Shown one piece after another: positions 12,719 through 25,800 of a DNA stretch of 64,000 nucleotides. This stretch comes from Geosiphon pyriformis (taxonomy: Eukaryota; Glomeromycota; Glomeromycetes; Archaeosporales; Geosiphonaceae). Every line of letters begins with the position of its first letter. Position 1 is the first letter of the stretch. The notes beneath the pieces were generated by a model. That model had not been told where the DNA came from. It saw only the letters and a program-made list of their open reading frames with translations, and ran no database searches. A program made the translations under genes and the position numbers. Location: assembly GCA_016748015.1 (NCBI GenBank), contig JAAOMT010000772.1, positions 347,483 through 411,482 on the forward strand, in the 5' to 3' direction.

Positions 12719-13386
12719 TGTTATGGGTTGGAGTAACAAATTAATAGATAGCAAGGAAGAACAAAATTGTAGGGTGATAAAAAGAATCAAAGGGAATTCA
12801 ATTTCAAAGAGTGAATTGAATGAGTATAGATTTAATATGCAAGATTAGTCTCATAAAATATTTCAGTTACTATACTTTTCAAAAGATAACTGGAAAATCT
12901 GAAGGTAGAAGAATAGTTTGTATTATCAACAAATGATTATACACTGGTATAATTCTATGCTTTATGTTAATACTCTTAAAATTTAATATCAAGTATCAGA
13001 TATATTCTTCAGTTATGTTTTATTCAATAATCTTCAAATACTATAATTACATATTTCAGGAAAAAGATAGAAAATAACCAAAAAGTAATCTTTTATCCTA
13101 AGATGTTCAGATACTTGAAAGTAGAGAAAAAGAAATTAACAATAAGAGAAAGATTAAAATAAAAGTTGTTATTTTATTTATTTTATTTCCTTAATTTCTG
13201 ACATATATTTCTATAGCTAAGAAATTTATTGCTTATATAACTATCAAAAGTGGTTAATAATCAGGTCAACAACTAGGTCAATAATTAAGTCAATAATTAC
13301 TATCTAAAAATAGAATGGCTAATTATATGACATTAGTAATTAATACATGTAATAACTAATAAAAAGTTTGAGTTTCAACTATAACA
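12719..13386 (-). repeat. 5' LTR of element C
   Basis: 668 bp, the partner of 5,711-6,401. The aggtcaa-type 12-bp repeat has fewer units here (about four, near 13,250-13,300). On the minus strand a TAGTGCTTTTTG primer-like site follows a few bases after the LTR. Confidence 0.85.
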
Positions 13387-13390
13387 ATAC

Positions 13391-16163
13391 TTTTATCTTA
13401 ATTTATTTTTCATGTTTTTTTCAATATTTATTATTGGTTTCAAATCTTATAGAATTTTATCTGATTTAATTAATATTTTTTGTATTTTTAGTTGTAGAAT
13501 ATTACTAATAGATAATGATATTATATTGTAATATGGTTTTAATTAATCATTATGTGTTGTTTTGGTTAAAATTTTGTTGTCTTATCTTAATTTATAAGCT
13601 TTATTTTTTAGAATTTCTTTAATGTAAAATAAACTGTTCTATTCAGAATCAAACTTTTTATTCTATTGTTTTTCTACTTTAATATGATATAAAAATACTT
13701 TGTTTCTAATCTTAAATTTAATCAGTTTATCTAATAATTGGTTGTTATGTTATTTTTTGGTTTTTTTTGTGACTTTTTTATATTATTAGCTGTTTTTTAT
13801 TTTTTATTTTTTAGAGTTTCTATTAAGTTATATGTTTTTTTTAACAATGTTTTTTGAAAGTTGGCTTCTGTTATTAATTTTGTTAAATATTTATTAATAT
13901 TTATCTTAACTAGTAATGTTACTGTTCTACTATAGACTAATTTAAATAGTGTTGTTTGTGTAATATCTTGCTTTATTGTCTAATAAGCAAATAATACTGA
14001 TAATATAAACAAATCCTATTTATTCTGGTTTTTTTAACTAATTTTGGCTATTATTTTATATAATGTTTTGTTGAATTTTTCAATTAAGTTATTGTTTATA
14101 AATAATATAAAAATAATAATAGTCTTTTAATTCCAAATTTTTATTTAATTTTGTTAATATTTTGTTCACAAAATGAGTTTTTTAGCCTAATAACAATTTT
14201 TTTAAACATCTATGTTAACAAATTAAATCTTAATATACAAATTTAGCTATGAATTTTGTATCTGTTTTTTAAATAACTTTAATTTCTAGCTATTTTGTAA
14301 GATAATTCATGACTATTACTATGTATTAATTGCTTTTACTAGTTATAATTAATGATATATTAAGTTAATTTCAATTTAATTAAATAGTTATTCTATTTTG
14401 GTTGGTTTTAATGGTTTGTTAAGTCTTATTTCTCTTCTTTTTTGACAAATATCACAATTTTGAACATATTAGATGATATTTAAATATATTGATAACCAAT
14501 AATATTTTTTTATAGTTTTTTTTATGGTTGCTTCTTTATAGAAATATCTTGTAATTAGATTTGAATATATATTAAACAGTATTGTTTCTTTCTCTGGTTC
14601 TGTAATTACTCTAAATGACTAGTCTAAATCTTTTTTGTTTTTCTAATATAATATATTTTAATAAGTAATAAAATATTTTAATTGTTGTTTTGTTTTTTTT
14701 AAAATAATTTCTTTTTGAACTATTAAGTATTAATATAATATTAAAGTTAATAATATTTTTGTGTATTCATTTTTTGTTATATTTTTGAGTTGAAATATAT
14801 TTAAATTTGTTTTATTTATAATAAACTTATCAGCATTTCTATTTTTTTTTCTCTTTTTATTATGTACTATATAGTTAAATAGTAATAATTCTATTTTCTA
14901 TCTTGTATAATAATTATTTTCAAATTTTTGCTTTTAAATTAATGTTAATTCTTTGTAATTAATATATATATTAAATTTTTGGCTTAAGTATTTTTATTAT
15001 TTGATAACAGCCTAATAGATAACTAAATATTCTAATACTAAAGTTCTATAGTTTTTTTTAGTTAAATTCAAACTTTAGTTGGTATATACTATTAAATATT
15101 CTTATTTATTCAATCTTTTTTATAATAGTACTGCTTCTAAAACTTGGTTCAATACATCTGTTATAATGATAAATAATTTGTTATAATTTGAATAAATTAA
15201 TACTAAAGCTTGAATAAGCTTTTTTTATAAGATGTTAAAGGCTTTTTGTTATTTCTTAGTTCATTTATACTTGGTGTTTTTGGCTTAAAACTAGTAAAGT
15301 AGTTGAGCCAGTTTGAAGAAATTCTAAATAAAGTAATAGTTATATTTAGCAAATCTTAAAAATGCTCTTAGTTTTATTAAGTTTGTTAATATAAGAAGGT
15401 TTTTAATTATTTCAATTTTATCTGAATCCATTTTAATGTTATTTTTACTTATAACATGTTTTAAAAACTTGAGTTTAATTTTTTCAAAAAAACATTTGGT
15501 AGTATTTAATTTTAATTCTGTTTTTCTTAATTTTTTAAACACTTGTTAAAGATAATAAAAATGATTATCAAATGTTTTAAAAAATACATTGGTGTTGTTT
15601 AAGTATACTATAATTGATTTTTATAGCAATTTGATATAAACAATTTTTATTAGCCATTAAAAGATAACTGAAATATTGATTAAGCCAAAAACATAACATA
15701 AATTTAAAATTCTTTTCTTTAATAATAAATGCTGTTTTTTCTTTGTCAACTAGATTCATGGCTACTTGTTAATAACTAATATTTAAATCTAATATAGAAA
15801 ACCATTTTTTTCTTCTAAAAACATTGAATAATTTTTGGATTTGTAGAGTTAAGTAATTGTTTTTATAAGTAATACTAATAAGTTTTCTATAATCTACACA
15901 AAAGCAAATTTTTTCATTTTTTTTCTGAACAAGTACTATTAATAATGACCATAAATTTATTAATAATTAAATTAACTTATTGTTTAATATATGATTGATT
16001 TTTTAACAAATAATCTTATAGTTAGTAAGTAGTATTTGATATGCTTTTTGTTTAATTAATATTGTATTTCTAGTTTTGATTTAATGTTAAATAATTTTAG
16101 TTCTGTCAAATTTGTTTTTATTCACAAAGATATTAGTAAAATTGTTAAATAACAACTTGATTT
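13391..16163 (-). pseudogene. Element B pol remnant: RT, RNase H, integrase
   Basis: The minus strand, through many stops, shows the RT block FSILDLNISY followed by QVAMNLVDKEKTAF (about 15,700-15,815), RT thumb/connection sequence (15,324-15,542), and the integrase zinc module QNCDICQKRR (about 14,430-14,460) preceded by KKYYW. It is much more decayed than C, in line with being C's host. No active site can be trusted as intact. Confidence 0.7.
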
Positions 16164-16167
16164 ACAT

Positions 16168-17141
16168 TGTTACCAGTAGAATTTTAGCTATTAATTAGCA
16201 TGAAATTACCCTTATAATTCCTATAATTCATTAGTATATTAATATCATTTCAAATTATCAGTTATTATTTAATCAATTATCACATATTATGATTCAATTA
16301 AAATAATCTAATTAGTATAACAGAAAGTAAGATGATCAAATTACACAATACCCTGAACTCTGTAACATTCAAAATTCGCCGAAATTTACAGAAATTCGCC
16401 GAAATTATGAATAGTTCACCCAAATTAATCAATAGTTCAGCGAAATAACTTGTAATTCATCAAAATGTATCTTTAGTTTGCTGGAATTTGGACAAAGAGA
16501 AAAAAAGTGCAAGTTCATAAAACTAGTACTACAACAAATTGTATAAAAAAAAAGCTTTTCTCTTCTGGAAAATGTATCTTACTTTAGATTTATTACTTAG
16601 AACCATTTCTACACATACAAAAAGAAATAAATACCAAATAATTTGAAAAACCAAATTCTTTAATTATTGCCCTTGGAAAATTCCCAAAAACCAACTAACA
16701 TTTCGAAATTGATTAGCTACCAATTTCAGTAAACTGTTAATGACTCCAGGCCTAGATAGAAAACGTTTCTCTTGACAAAAATTCTATTTCTTTTACATTT
16801 CTTTTATTTTCTTTTATTTTTCTTACTATAATCATTAGGGTAGCCTACAAACAAGATTCCTGTAGAAGAGTTGACTTTTACAGCAAAATAACTACACATT
16901 TTTAGTGAGCTTCCAGACGAGCAATTCCTAGGAAAGAGTTGATATTTACTACAATGTAACTACATAAAGTAACTGGCAAGGAATTGGCTATTCCACTTAT
17001 AAGCCCAGCAGTTCAAATTATAGGAGATAATTTGAAGATAAATTCAGTTATTGGAGGTTCAACTACTTCCTGAAAACGTGAATTCACAGCAAATCAACAT
17101 TATTAACATTTAAGAAAAGAGACCAAAAACCTCTGGTAACA
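16168..17141 (+). repeat. Solo LTR G, D family, inside element B
   Basis: 974 bp, starting TGTTACCAG and ending TAACA. It matches the D LTRs along its length and is flanked by a perfect 4-bp duplication, acat (16,164-16,167 and 17,142-17,145). No internal sequence accompanies it. A solo LTR formed by LTR-LTR recombination is the simplest reading. It keeps the six-copy TTCGCCGAAAT array (16,375-16,487) in its least mutated form, and a TATAAAA at 16,542. Confidence 0.9.
16375..16487 (+). promoter_or_regulatory. Six-copy 20-bp-phased palindrome array in LTR G
   Basis: TTC starts at 16,375, 16,395, 16,415, 16,436, 16,456 and 16,477, so spacing is 20, 20, 21, 20, 21. The first two copies read TTCGCCGAAAT, an inverted repeat TTCG-C-CGAA. 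A TATA box follows 65 bp after the last copy. The likely role is a transcription-factor binding array in U3. Confidence 0.65.
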
Positions 17142-17739
17142 ACATATATTAAAATAAGTCTAAATTTTCCAAATTTATTTGTTTTAATTATTTTGGTTAT
17201 AACAAATAGCATTTTTTTTATTTGTAAATAGTCTGTAATATAATATTTACATATTTATAAAGTTGTAAAAAATCCAGAATAGTGATTTGTGTTTGATTTT
17301 TAACTTCAATATTTAAGTATCTGATAATAATTTTGCTTGATATTTCTATTGGGTCTTTGGTTGTATTGTGTATTGGAATTTTAATGTGTTTATGGTTTTT
17401 GGCTAGTATATAAAAATTAGTAATGGCAATATTTTTTAACTTACAAGTAGTAGAATTTACTTTAAAAATCTGGGGTTGGTTTTTTACTTTTCTTTTAATA
17501 ACTATTATATACTAATCATATAATAAAATAAAAAATAATTAATAAGTAAAAATAATTTTTTTTTAATTAATTGTTTTTTTTTTATTATATTAACTATTAT
17601 TTCTAAATCCAAATTCATTTATCTTTTTTGTTGTTATCCCTAATTTTTTTTTTATTCTTACTAATACTAACTAAGCTATTTTTATTAAAAGCAGAAACAT
17701 TGTCTGTACTATCTTTTATTTAATTTAATTATATATGCT

Positions 17740-18839
17740 TTTTTTGATTTATTTGTAGTATTGTAATAATATTTTTTATATATTCTGTATCAATTATTCT
17801 TCCTTTAATAATCTTTTTTTTTTGCTAAACTAAACCTAAAAGTTAATTGAATTATTGTTGTTGTTAGAATTTTTAATGTTATTTTTAAATTTATACTAGT
17901 GCATAAAAGGAGTTTTAATTTAATAACAACTTTTTTCAGATATCTAAGATTAAATCTTACATTAATATTATATATGCATTCTAGCATAATATTTTTGTTG
18001 TTATTGCTAAACCATTTAAGTTCTTGTTTTATTAAAAAATTTGAAAATATAATATATTGTTTAGAGTTTTTATTAAAGTTTGAATTATTATTATTGTTAT
18101 TGTCATTGTAAATAATATTAAAACTATTATTGTTATTATCATTAGAGTCTGAATTATAATTACATTTTGATTCTAATTCTGAAGTATATTTACTAATTGG
18201 TTCTTTTTTGGGAATTGAATAAATTATGCATAATAGTAAATTATAAATAAAATTATAATTGTTACAATATTTAAAGTTACTAAGAATTAAACAATATTTA
18301 TAAAGTTTAACATTTAATTATTCTAAATACTGCTTTTATTTTTCTTAAATAAGTGTTAAATCTTGGTAGTATTTGTAAAATTGGTTTGAATTACTTATAA
18401 TATTAATAAAAATATCTAAATTTAAAATAAGAATGGTTTTAATAAGTTCTGATAAATTGTTTTTGATTGCTAATATTTTATTAAATAAAGTATTTTTGAC
18501 TTTAGTACTTGTTATTTACCAGATTTTATCTTTATTATGTAAGTAGCTATCCAAATATAAAAGAGCTCTGTTTTATTTGGCATTAAAAAGCATTTCTCTG
18601 CTTATCTAATTGCTAATAAGAATTGTGTATTAACATAATATGTCACATATTTTTTTATAATTAAAAATGTTATTCTATATTTCTTCATTAAGTAAGATCT
18701 TTCTATAAACAAAATATAATTTATTGTCTTATTTATCTTGTTATTTTAGTTATTCAAAGCATTTTTAGTAATATGTTTTGCAATAATAGCAAGTATATAT
18801 TTCATATTTTTCTTCTGATAAGATATAAGTTTTTATGGA
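17740..18839 (-). pseudogene. Element B CxxC module and dUTPase remnant
   Basis: Going down the minus strand, LSEEKYEIYTCYYCKTYY (18,839 to about 18,770) matches D's LPEEKYENHTCYYCNTCH. ICDILC then matches VCDQTC, and KLYKYCLILS (about 18,270-18,313) matches KLCEECIMPC with a Cys-to-Tyr change. From about 18,020 the reading KWFSNNNKN, VRFNLRYLKK, INLKITLKI, FRFSLAKK follows D's dUTPase (KYFNNNGQG, ARYDLRYPGK, INLKIALEI, SQSLLASK). B even keeps the motif-2 Arg that D has lost. Motif 3 is obscured by stops. It shows that B once carried the same module as D. Confidence 0.68.
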
Positions 18840-18899
18840 TAAAAGCTTTTTGTTGCAATCTATGTATTTAAATAGAATTTAGAGTAAGTGTTTTCTTGG

Positions 18900-21600
18900 T
18901 ATTGGTATTAGTATTGAGTATGAAATATTCTAACTATTTTGTTGTTTCTTTTGTAATAATAATAATTTAAGATTTGTTTTCTTTTTTTTCTTTTTTTTTT
19001 TCTTTCCAAGTAAATACTAGTAGTAGTTTATTGTGCTTTTTTTAGTTTATAATACTTAGTAAGTTTCTTAAATAGGTTTTTTTTTGAATTTAATTAGTAG
19101 TAATATTTGTTTTAAAGTAGTTACAAGTAATTAAAACCCAATTATGCTGTTTGATATATATTAGTTAAAGTTTCTAAATATTTTAATTAAACATTGTATT
19201 GGTTTTAAACAGCCAGTTATTATTAATTAGAGCTTAATATTACATAGCTTTAATAATTAGAACTTTAATTAACACAATAACGTCATTGACTTTAAAAAAA
19301 AAGTTATTAATTTTGTCAATAAAAGTCTTTGTCATTTTATTAGTAGTAATAATTCTAATATTGACAGCTTGATCAACTTGGCAACCTAATTAGTTTATGA
19401 ATTGTTATATAATAATATTGTCTGTTAAATTATTATTAAAGATTAGTTTGATAGATTAACCATCAACTTTGACATTAGTATACATAACAGTAATTGGTTT
19501 AGTGTTAAGAATAGCTTTATTAAAAAAGACATTATTACTAATTCTTCAAGTTTAAAAGGAAATATTATGATAAGAAATTTGTTTTTTTTGATAATAATAA
19601 GTGAAATGTTATTGTTAAGTATTTTCTAAGTTTTTAAGTTATTAGATAGGTTGTTTATTAAGGTAACTAAGAAACTTAAATAGCTCTAAGAATTTGGATT
19701 TTGGGCATAATTTTGATAATTGGTTTAAAAAACCAAGAATTAATTAATGCATAATTATTGCTAATTTCTAATTTTATTGGGTGTGGTTAATTTTGGCCTT
19801 TAGTTTTTGGTAGATATTTGAATTAGAATCTGAAGTGGTACTTAAATTTGTTGGAGTTAATAAATAACCAATGGTTGTAAGACTTAATAAATTACTGATA
19901 TAAAAGTTTAATAGATTAAAGATATGTATATTGGCTGCATTTTTTAAGAGTAATAGAACTGATATTAATATTGTTTTAATGATAAATTACTGATATAATT
20001 CTGGATTTAAAACCTGTAATTGGGATTTTTATTTTTATTTTCTGATCATAAGTTATATATTTTGAATTAATAGTTTGCTTTAATATGTTCTTGTTAATAG
20101 CAATAATAACAGATACATATTTTTTACTGTTATAGTAGATTTGCTAATAATAATGCTAATATACATAACTAATTGAAACTACAATTATAGTTTTTTGAAT
20201 TATTGCAATATTGAAAAAGCTAATAAATTGTTTAATTGTTAGTTAAATATCTCTTGATTTTTTGATTGATTGTTTTTCCAAATTGCTTTAATTTGGTATC
20301 CAATTTAAATAATTTGTTTATTATTAGATTTATGACTTGGACATAATTGGCTTTAAGTTTAGCCAATTCAAAATCTCTGACATAAATAACTGTATTTTAA
20401 AGTGTGTTTGGATATAATAGATGTATTTGTTGTAACAAACTGCTATATAATTTACAAATAAATTGATTTAAAATCTGTGGTATTGTAAAGTAGTCAATAT
20501 TAATTGTTTAGATTTAATGTAAATTTTTGTGAAAACATTCTAAGTAAGTAGTAATTGCTTTAATATTATCTTGCTTAATAATAGTGAATCTAGTTAACAA
20601 GCAGTTAATACTGTTATTATTACTAAAATACTATAAAAAATTCTGTTTAAATACATTAAAAATTTGGAGTTTATTAACCAAGCTCTAATATTATAAGTTA
20701 GCAATATTTTAAAAAAATTATGAGATTATTTGAAAAGCTTTGGTATTATTCTAGCCATTGGCTGTAATTGCTTTGGCTATATCATTAAATCAAGCTTAAA
20801 CATTATTTTTTTTGTCTGTAAATTTTTCTAATTTGGCAATAGGTACATATACTATTGGTACAAATTGTTGTAATAGTTAAAAAGTGGCTATTAATATAAT
20901 TGGTAAATTGATTCAAATAACTGGAATTTAGTTTTGTTAAAGAATAGAAGTAAAGTTTAAATTGTTTGGGTTTTGTTGAGTTTGAACAATCGGAATTTGG
21001 ACTTTCTAATTATTTGGAATTAAGTTTTGATTATTAATTTCCTAATTATTATCTTTTTTTTCTAATTATTGGTAGATTCGAAATTTGGTTAAAGTAATAA
21101 TGATTGAAATTTTGATAAAATTGTTGATTGTAATTTAAATTTTTTAAAATAATTACTATAAATTTTTAATATTTTAGATTTTTTTTAATTGTTTTAAAAT
21201 AGAATTCTTATAACAGTTGGTTTTACTGTAGATAATAACATAAAATTTGAAAATATGTTGATAATATTTTTCAGTATATAATAGTATGGTAGTATGATAA
21301 TATAATAATATAATAAATATATTAGAAAAATGATTTTGGGTTTTTTTAATTAGATAATTGTACTGTTTTAAACATGTTTGTTAGTATTTGTATTCTGTTT
21401 TTGTCTTTGTTTATAAATATAATTAAAAACTTTTGCTGATTCAAAATTTGCTTGTTCTCTTAAAAAATATACAGTCTTTTTGTTAACATAGAAATTAAAG
21501 ACTAATTTGATTAAAAAATAGTTGCTGATTAATTCCAACTGCTATTAATATTATTGGAATAAAAATTTGGCAAATTTTAAATAATTTGCTTTTACTATTT
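18900..21600 (-). pseudogene. Element B gag-protease remnant
   Basis: Position between the primer site (21,661-21,675) and the CxxC module makes this the gag-protease part. It is too decayed for me to read a knuckle or an active site, so the call rests on context only. Confidence 0.4.
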
Positions 21601-21660
21601 CTAATTCTCTTACTTTTTTAGATGATTGCTACTGGTATTAGATTTTTGTTAAATTATATC

Positions 21661-21675
21661 TTACAGGAAGCACCA
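21661..21675 (-). other. Primer binding site of element B
   Basis: On the minus strand TGGTGCTTCCTGTAA lies two bases inside the 5' LTR. This fixes the orientation of B. Confidence 0.65.
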
Positions 21676-21677
21676 AA

Positions 21678-22503
21678 TGTTATAAATAATTATTTAAGGT
21701 GTTAAAATAAATAACAAATTTGTAACTTGGTGCTTAATAGCTATTAATGTTGGTAATTTTTAAAGATTTTTATAATTTGAAAGTTTTGGTTAAGTTTTTT
21801 GTATAATGAACAGAGATTCAATAAATGGTTTCTTCTGTGAATTTTTTTTTATTATGGTAGCCAGTTTATTTTGACTGTTATGTTCTTTTGATAAATTATT
21901 TTTAAATTTTCTATTCTTGTTTTCCAAATCTTTTATCAGACTATTCTTAACATTAATTACTCAGTGCTTAATTTTTTAATTAATTAGTAAACAACAAAAA
22001 AAAAATAACAAAAAAAAAAGGAATAAGAAATTAGTATTTTGTTAATAGTCATAATTAAGAGTTACTGGTCTAATATAATTAAGTATTAAATTTTATTAAC
22101 ATAAGTTGTTAATAGTATAGAAATGATTAATATTTTATAATCAAGTAATAACAATATAAATTAGATAGTAATCGATATTTTTATTTAATATAAATATAAT
22201 TCTATTTCAAGTTATAGAAAACTATCTTTTAAAGAAAGAAGTATTTAATAATTACTTGTTTCTAACTATTATTTTTTTTTTTTGTTTCTAATACTTTTAC
22301 TATATATATATAATTTATGTTATATAAAATTTTACATATTTTTATTTTTTTTCTATATTACTTCCTAAAAATGTGCTTATTCTTTGAAAATGTGTTATAA
22401 TTTTCTAAAAATATGCTTACATATTGAGTATTATTTTTTTATTAGTCTATTTTATGATCTGTTTTTCTTATTTTTTTCTTGTACTCTTTTTCTATAAGTA
22501 ATA
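21678..22503 (-). repeat. 5' LTR of element B
   Basis: About 826 bp starting TGTTATAAATAATT on the plus strand, the partner of 4,348-5,148. Confidence 0.82.
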
Positions 22504-25500
22504 TTAAATAGAATTTATCTATATTAACATGATTATTTTTAATCTTTTATATTAACAGTACATTCTAAAAATCAATTAAAAAATTTAGAACCAAGCTTTA
22601 CTATTTGAAATAGTCTTGAAAATTTATTTTTTAACTAATATTTTCAATCTGTATATATCTGCCAAAGTACACAAACATTTTAAAATCTTTATCTACAACT
22701 CCACCAAAAATATTATTGAGATTCTTAAAAAAACTTTTATTGGTTCTATTTTCACAAACATTTAAAATCCCAAGAAATCTTAATTTATTCTGAACTTTGT
22801 ACAACTGTTTTTATTTTGTAATATTATTTCATAAGTATAAAACCTGTTAAAAAAAAGCTATTTATTTACTACAAAAAAATTAATAAATTGAAATTAGAAA
22901 ACTTAAATATTTTATAGCAAATACAACTCAAGATTTTTTTAAACCAATACACTAATATTTTTGTTTGTGAAAACAAATTTAAATGCATTAATATTGTAAA
23001 ACATAAAATTAATATTAATAATACCAAATCTATTAAACAATAAATTTATTAAGTAATTTCAGATAATAATAACTTAATTAAACAGGAAATACAACAATAT
23101 TAAATAACAGATTAATCAAAGAATTACTAAGTCCTTAGTTCTTATCTGTTATGTTAGTTATCAAGAAGAATAAAAAAATCTGTTTCTGTATAGACTATTA
23201 AAAACTTAATAGTATTACTTGAAAAGATAACTATTTGATTCTCTTTATTCAAAAAATTTTGGATAATCTAAAAAATAAGAAATAGTTTTTATTTTTAAAT
23301 TTTACTAACAAATATTAATAAGTCAAAATAGACTTTATAAACAAAAAAAATGGCATTTACCATCCAAGATAATAATTTTAAGTTTAAAATAATGTTTTTT
23401 GAACTCTGTAATATTCTAATTATTTTTTAATATTTAATAAATATTATATACAAAAAAATGCTTTATAAATTAATTGTATTATATCTGAATAATATTAATA
23501 TATTTTCCAAAATCTTTGATAACTATCTGCTCTATTTTTAACAAGTCTTTTATTACTTATAAAATACAGAAATAAAACTTAATTCTAATAAAAAATTTTT
23601 TAAAAAACTGAATTAAAATTTCTGTAATATGTATTTGGTAAAAATAAAATAAAACCAAACTCTAACAAAGTTCAGAAAGTAAAGAATTTTTTAGTTCCAA
23701 TTAATCTGCAAGAACTAAAAAAATTTTTGAAATTAACAAAATACTATTGTTAATTCATCAAAAAGTTCTTTAATATTGTTAAATTTTTTTATTACTTATT
23801 ATCAAAACATATTTTATATATATAAAAAACTAATTAGCAAAAAACTTTCAACTATCTTAAACAATAACTTATTGAAACTTCAATTTTAATTTACTTAAAC
23901 TTTAATAAGCACTTTATTATAACTACAAATGTCTTAAAAAACGCACTAAAAATTATTTTATTACAAATTAAACTTGATAATTAAAAACATCTAATTGTAT
24001 ATAATAGCTACAACACTAGTACTGTTGAAAAAATATACAATACTACTAATCTAAAATATTTTGTTATTTACTAGACTATACAAAACTGAAAAAATTACTT
24101 TTGTTAACTATTTAACCTATATATAAATCATAAAAAATTAATTTGGTTACTTAATAAATCACAACTTGAAAAAAAGTATACAAGATAGAGTATTTATTTG
24201 CAGCAGTTTTTATATGAAGTACATTATAAAAAAAAGCTAAAAACACTAATCTTAACAGTTTATCAAAAATAACTTAAATTTAATTATAAATTAATAAATA
24301 CAACTACTTACTAATAGCTATATTAATATCTGTTCATATTTTAATTTAAGAAAAAACTATTTTAACAAAAACAAAATATTATATAAAAATAAGTTTAAAA
24401 TTATTTTCTATATAATAATTAATTATTGTTAAAAATACTAAAACTATCTTACATCATAATAAGTTATAAAAGATACTGAAAAAAAAATTGTTTTGTTTAA
24501 CATGCACTTAAATTCAATAGTAAAACACTTTAACAAAGATATTAGCTTAAAAAAACAATTAATCTATATTATTGGTTTATAATATATAAAAATATCTTCA
24601 AATATGTCTTTAATTATAACTTTTGCTAAAAAAAAGAAGAAACCAAAACAATAAAACCACTTCAATTTATTTTAGTTAGAAACTTATTCAATAAAATTAA
24701 AATTAATTTGGTTGAATTTCTTTTTATTATCTTTAAAAAAAATTATTATATTGTTTTAATTGTAAATTACTTTACCAAATAGTTTAAAGCTAAAGTTATT
24801 TAAATAATAAATACCAAAATAATAGCTGAATTTGTATATTAAGATCTAATTTGCCAATATAAATATCCAAAAAAATTATTATCTAATTAAAAACTTATTT
24901 TGTCAATAACATATTTATTAAACTGAGCCAATGATTTAGAATAAATTATTATTATTATTATTATATTATTTTTAAACAAACTGATAAAACAATTTAATCA
25001 AACATTATATAAAGCATTAGCAAAAATAAGTTACAAAAATACACAAGAATAAAATCTATTTATACTTTTAGGATTATTCATATATTAAATATTAAAGCAA
25101 AATACTATTTAGTTTACATTATTTGAACTAGTCTATAAAAGAAAAACTATACTACTTATTGAACAAAAACTACTTACTTTTCTGACTAAAACAATTATTA
25201 AAGAAAATTTTAAAGCTATTTTGCATTAAAAAACATACCAATTTATAAAAACATTAAAAAACAATTATAGAACAGCAATTAACAATATTAGTAATGCTCA
25301 AAAATAACAAAAAAAAACATAATAATTGTTTATCCAATCAACTAATTGAATTTAAAATTAGAGACTAAGTATTATTATATTATACTAAAATTAAAAAACA
25401 GTAAAGTAAAAAGTTTAATTCAAAATAAGATAAATTATTCCATATACATAAAGTTTTGGACAATAAAACTTATAAATTATAATTAAAAAACAAGATTTTA

Positions 25501-25800
25501 AAGAAAGCTATACATAAAAATTGTCTAAAAATTTATCACACAACACAAAAATTATTGTTATTTATATCTTAACTAAGAACACAAATTCTATTAATTAAAC
25601 CAGAAGATATATTACAAGATTTAGAACCAATTATTATTATTAAACACAATTTATATACAATAATCTAAATTACATAAAATAAAGATATAAATACCAAAAA
25701 AACAAAGAAAAAAGTTAATAATATTTTTAATATAGATCTCTTAAACAAAATTTTGAAACTTTTACAACAATTATTTAAAACAATTTAACAATTTATAATA
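22504..25800 (+). pseudogene. Element A pol remnant: RT, RNase H, integrase
   Basis: This is the continuation of A after B. Plus-strand reading at 23,349-23,415 gives MAFTIQDNNFKFKIMFFELCN, matching the RT block KTVFTTQERNYEFNIMPFGLCN of D. At about 23,700-23,790 the LREFLGLxxYY-type connection can be followed. At about 24,757-24,795 IVNYFTK matches the integrase VDYFTKW block. Stops are dense throughout. Confidence 0.62.

Larger units (their letters stand above)
5711..13386 (-). mobile_element. Element C: Ty3/Gypsy LTR retrotransposon inserted in B
   Basis: LTRs at 5,711-6,401 and 12,719-13,386 begin TGTTAT and end ATAACA. They are flanked by a perfect 4-bp duplication, atac (5,707-5,710 and 13,387-13,390). 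The minus-strand order is gag, protease, RT, RNase H, integrase, extra ORF. It is moderately decayed: motifs read easily, but stops and catalytic-residue changes occur in every domain. I see no dUTPase between its protease and RT, so it belongs to a different lineage from A, B and D. Element E is a second copy of this family. Confidence 0.88.
4348..22503 (-). mobile_element. Element B: decayed Ty3/Gypsy LTR retrotransposon inserted in A
   Basis: Two related direct repeats, 4,348-5,148 and 21,678-22,503, bound the element. The minus-strand primer site (TGGTGCTTCCTGTAA) lies inside the right LTR, so B runs right to left. Flanking bases are ttag on the left and ttaa on the right, a 4-bp TSD with one transition. 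Gag lies about 18,900-21,600, the CxxC/dUTPase module 17,740-18,839, and RT to integrase 13,391-16,163. Element C (5,711-13,386) and solo LTR G (16,168-17,141) are inserted in it. Confidence 0.8.

Noticed and set aside
17805-17987. 60-codon minus-strand ORF, at first taken as noise
   Set aside because: Not a gene by itself: it aligns with the dUTPase of D and is kept as part of element B's pol.
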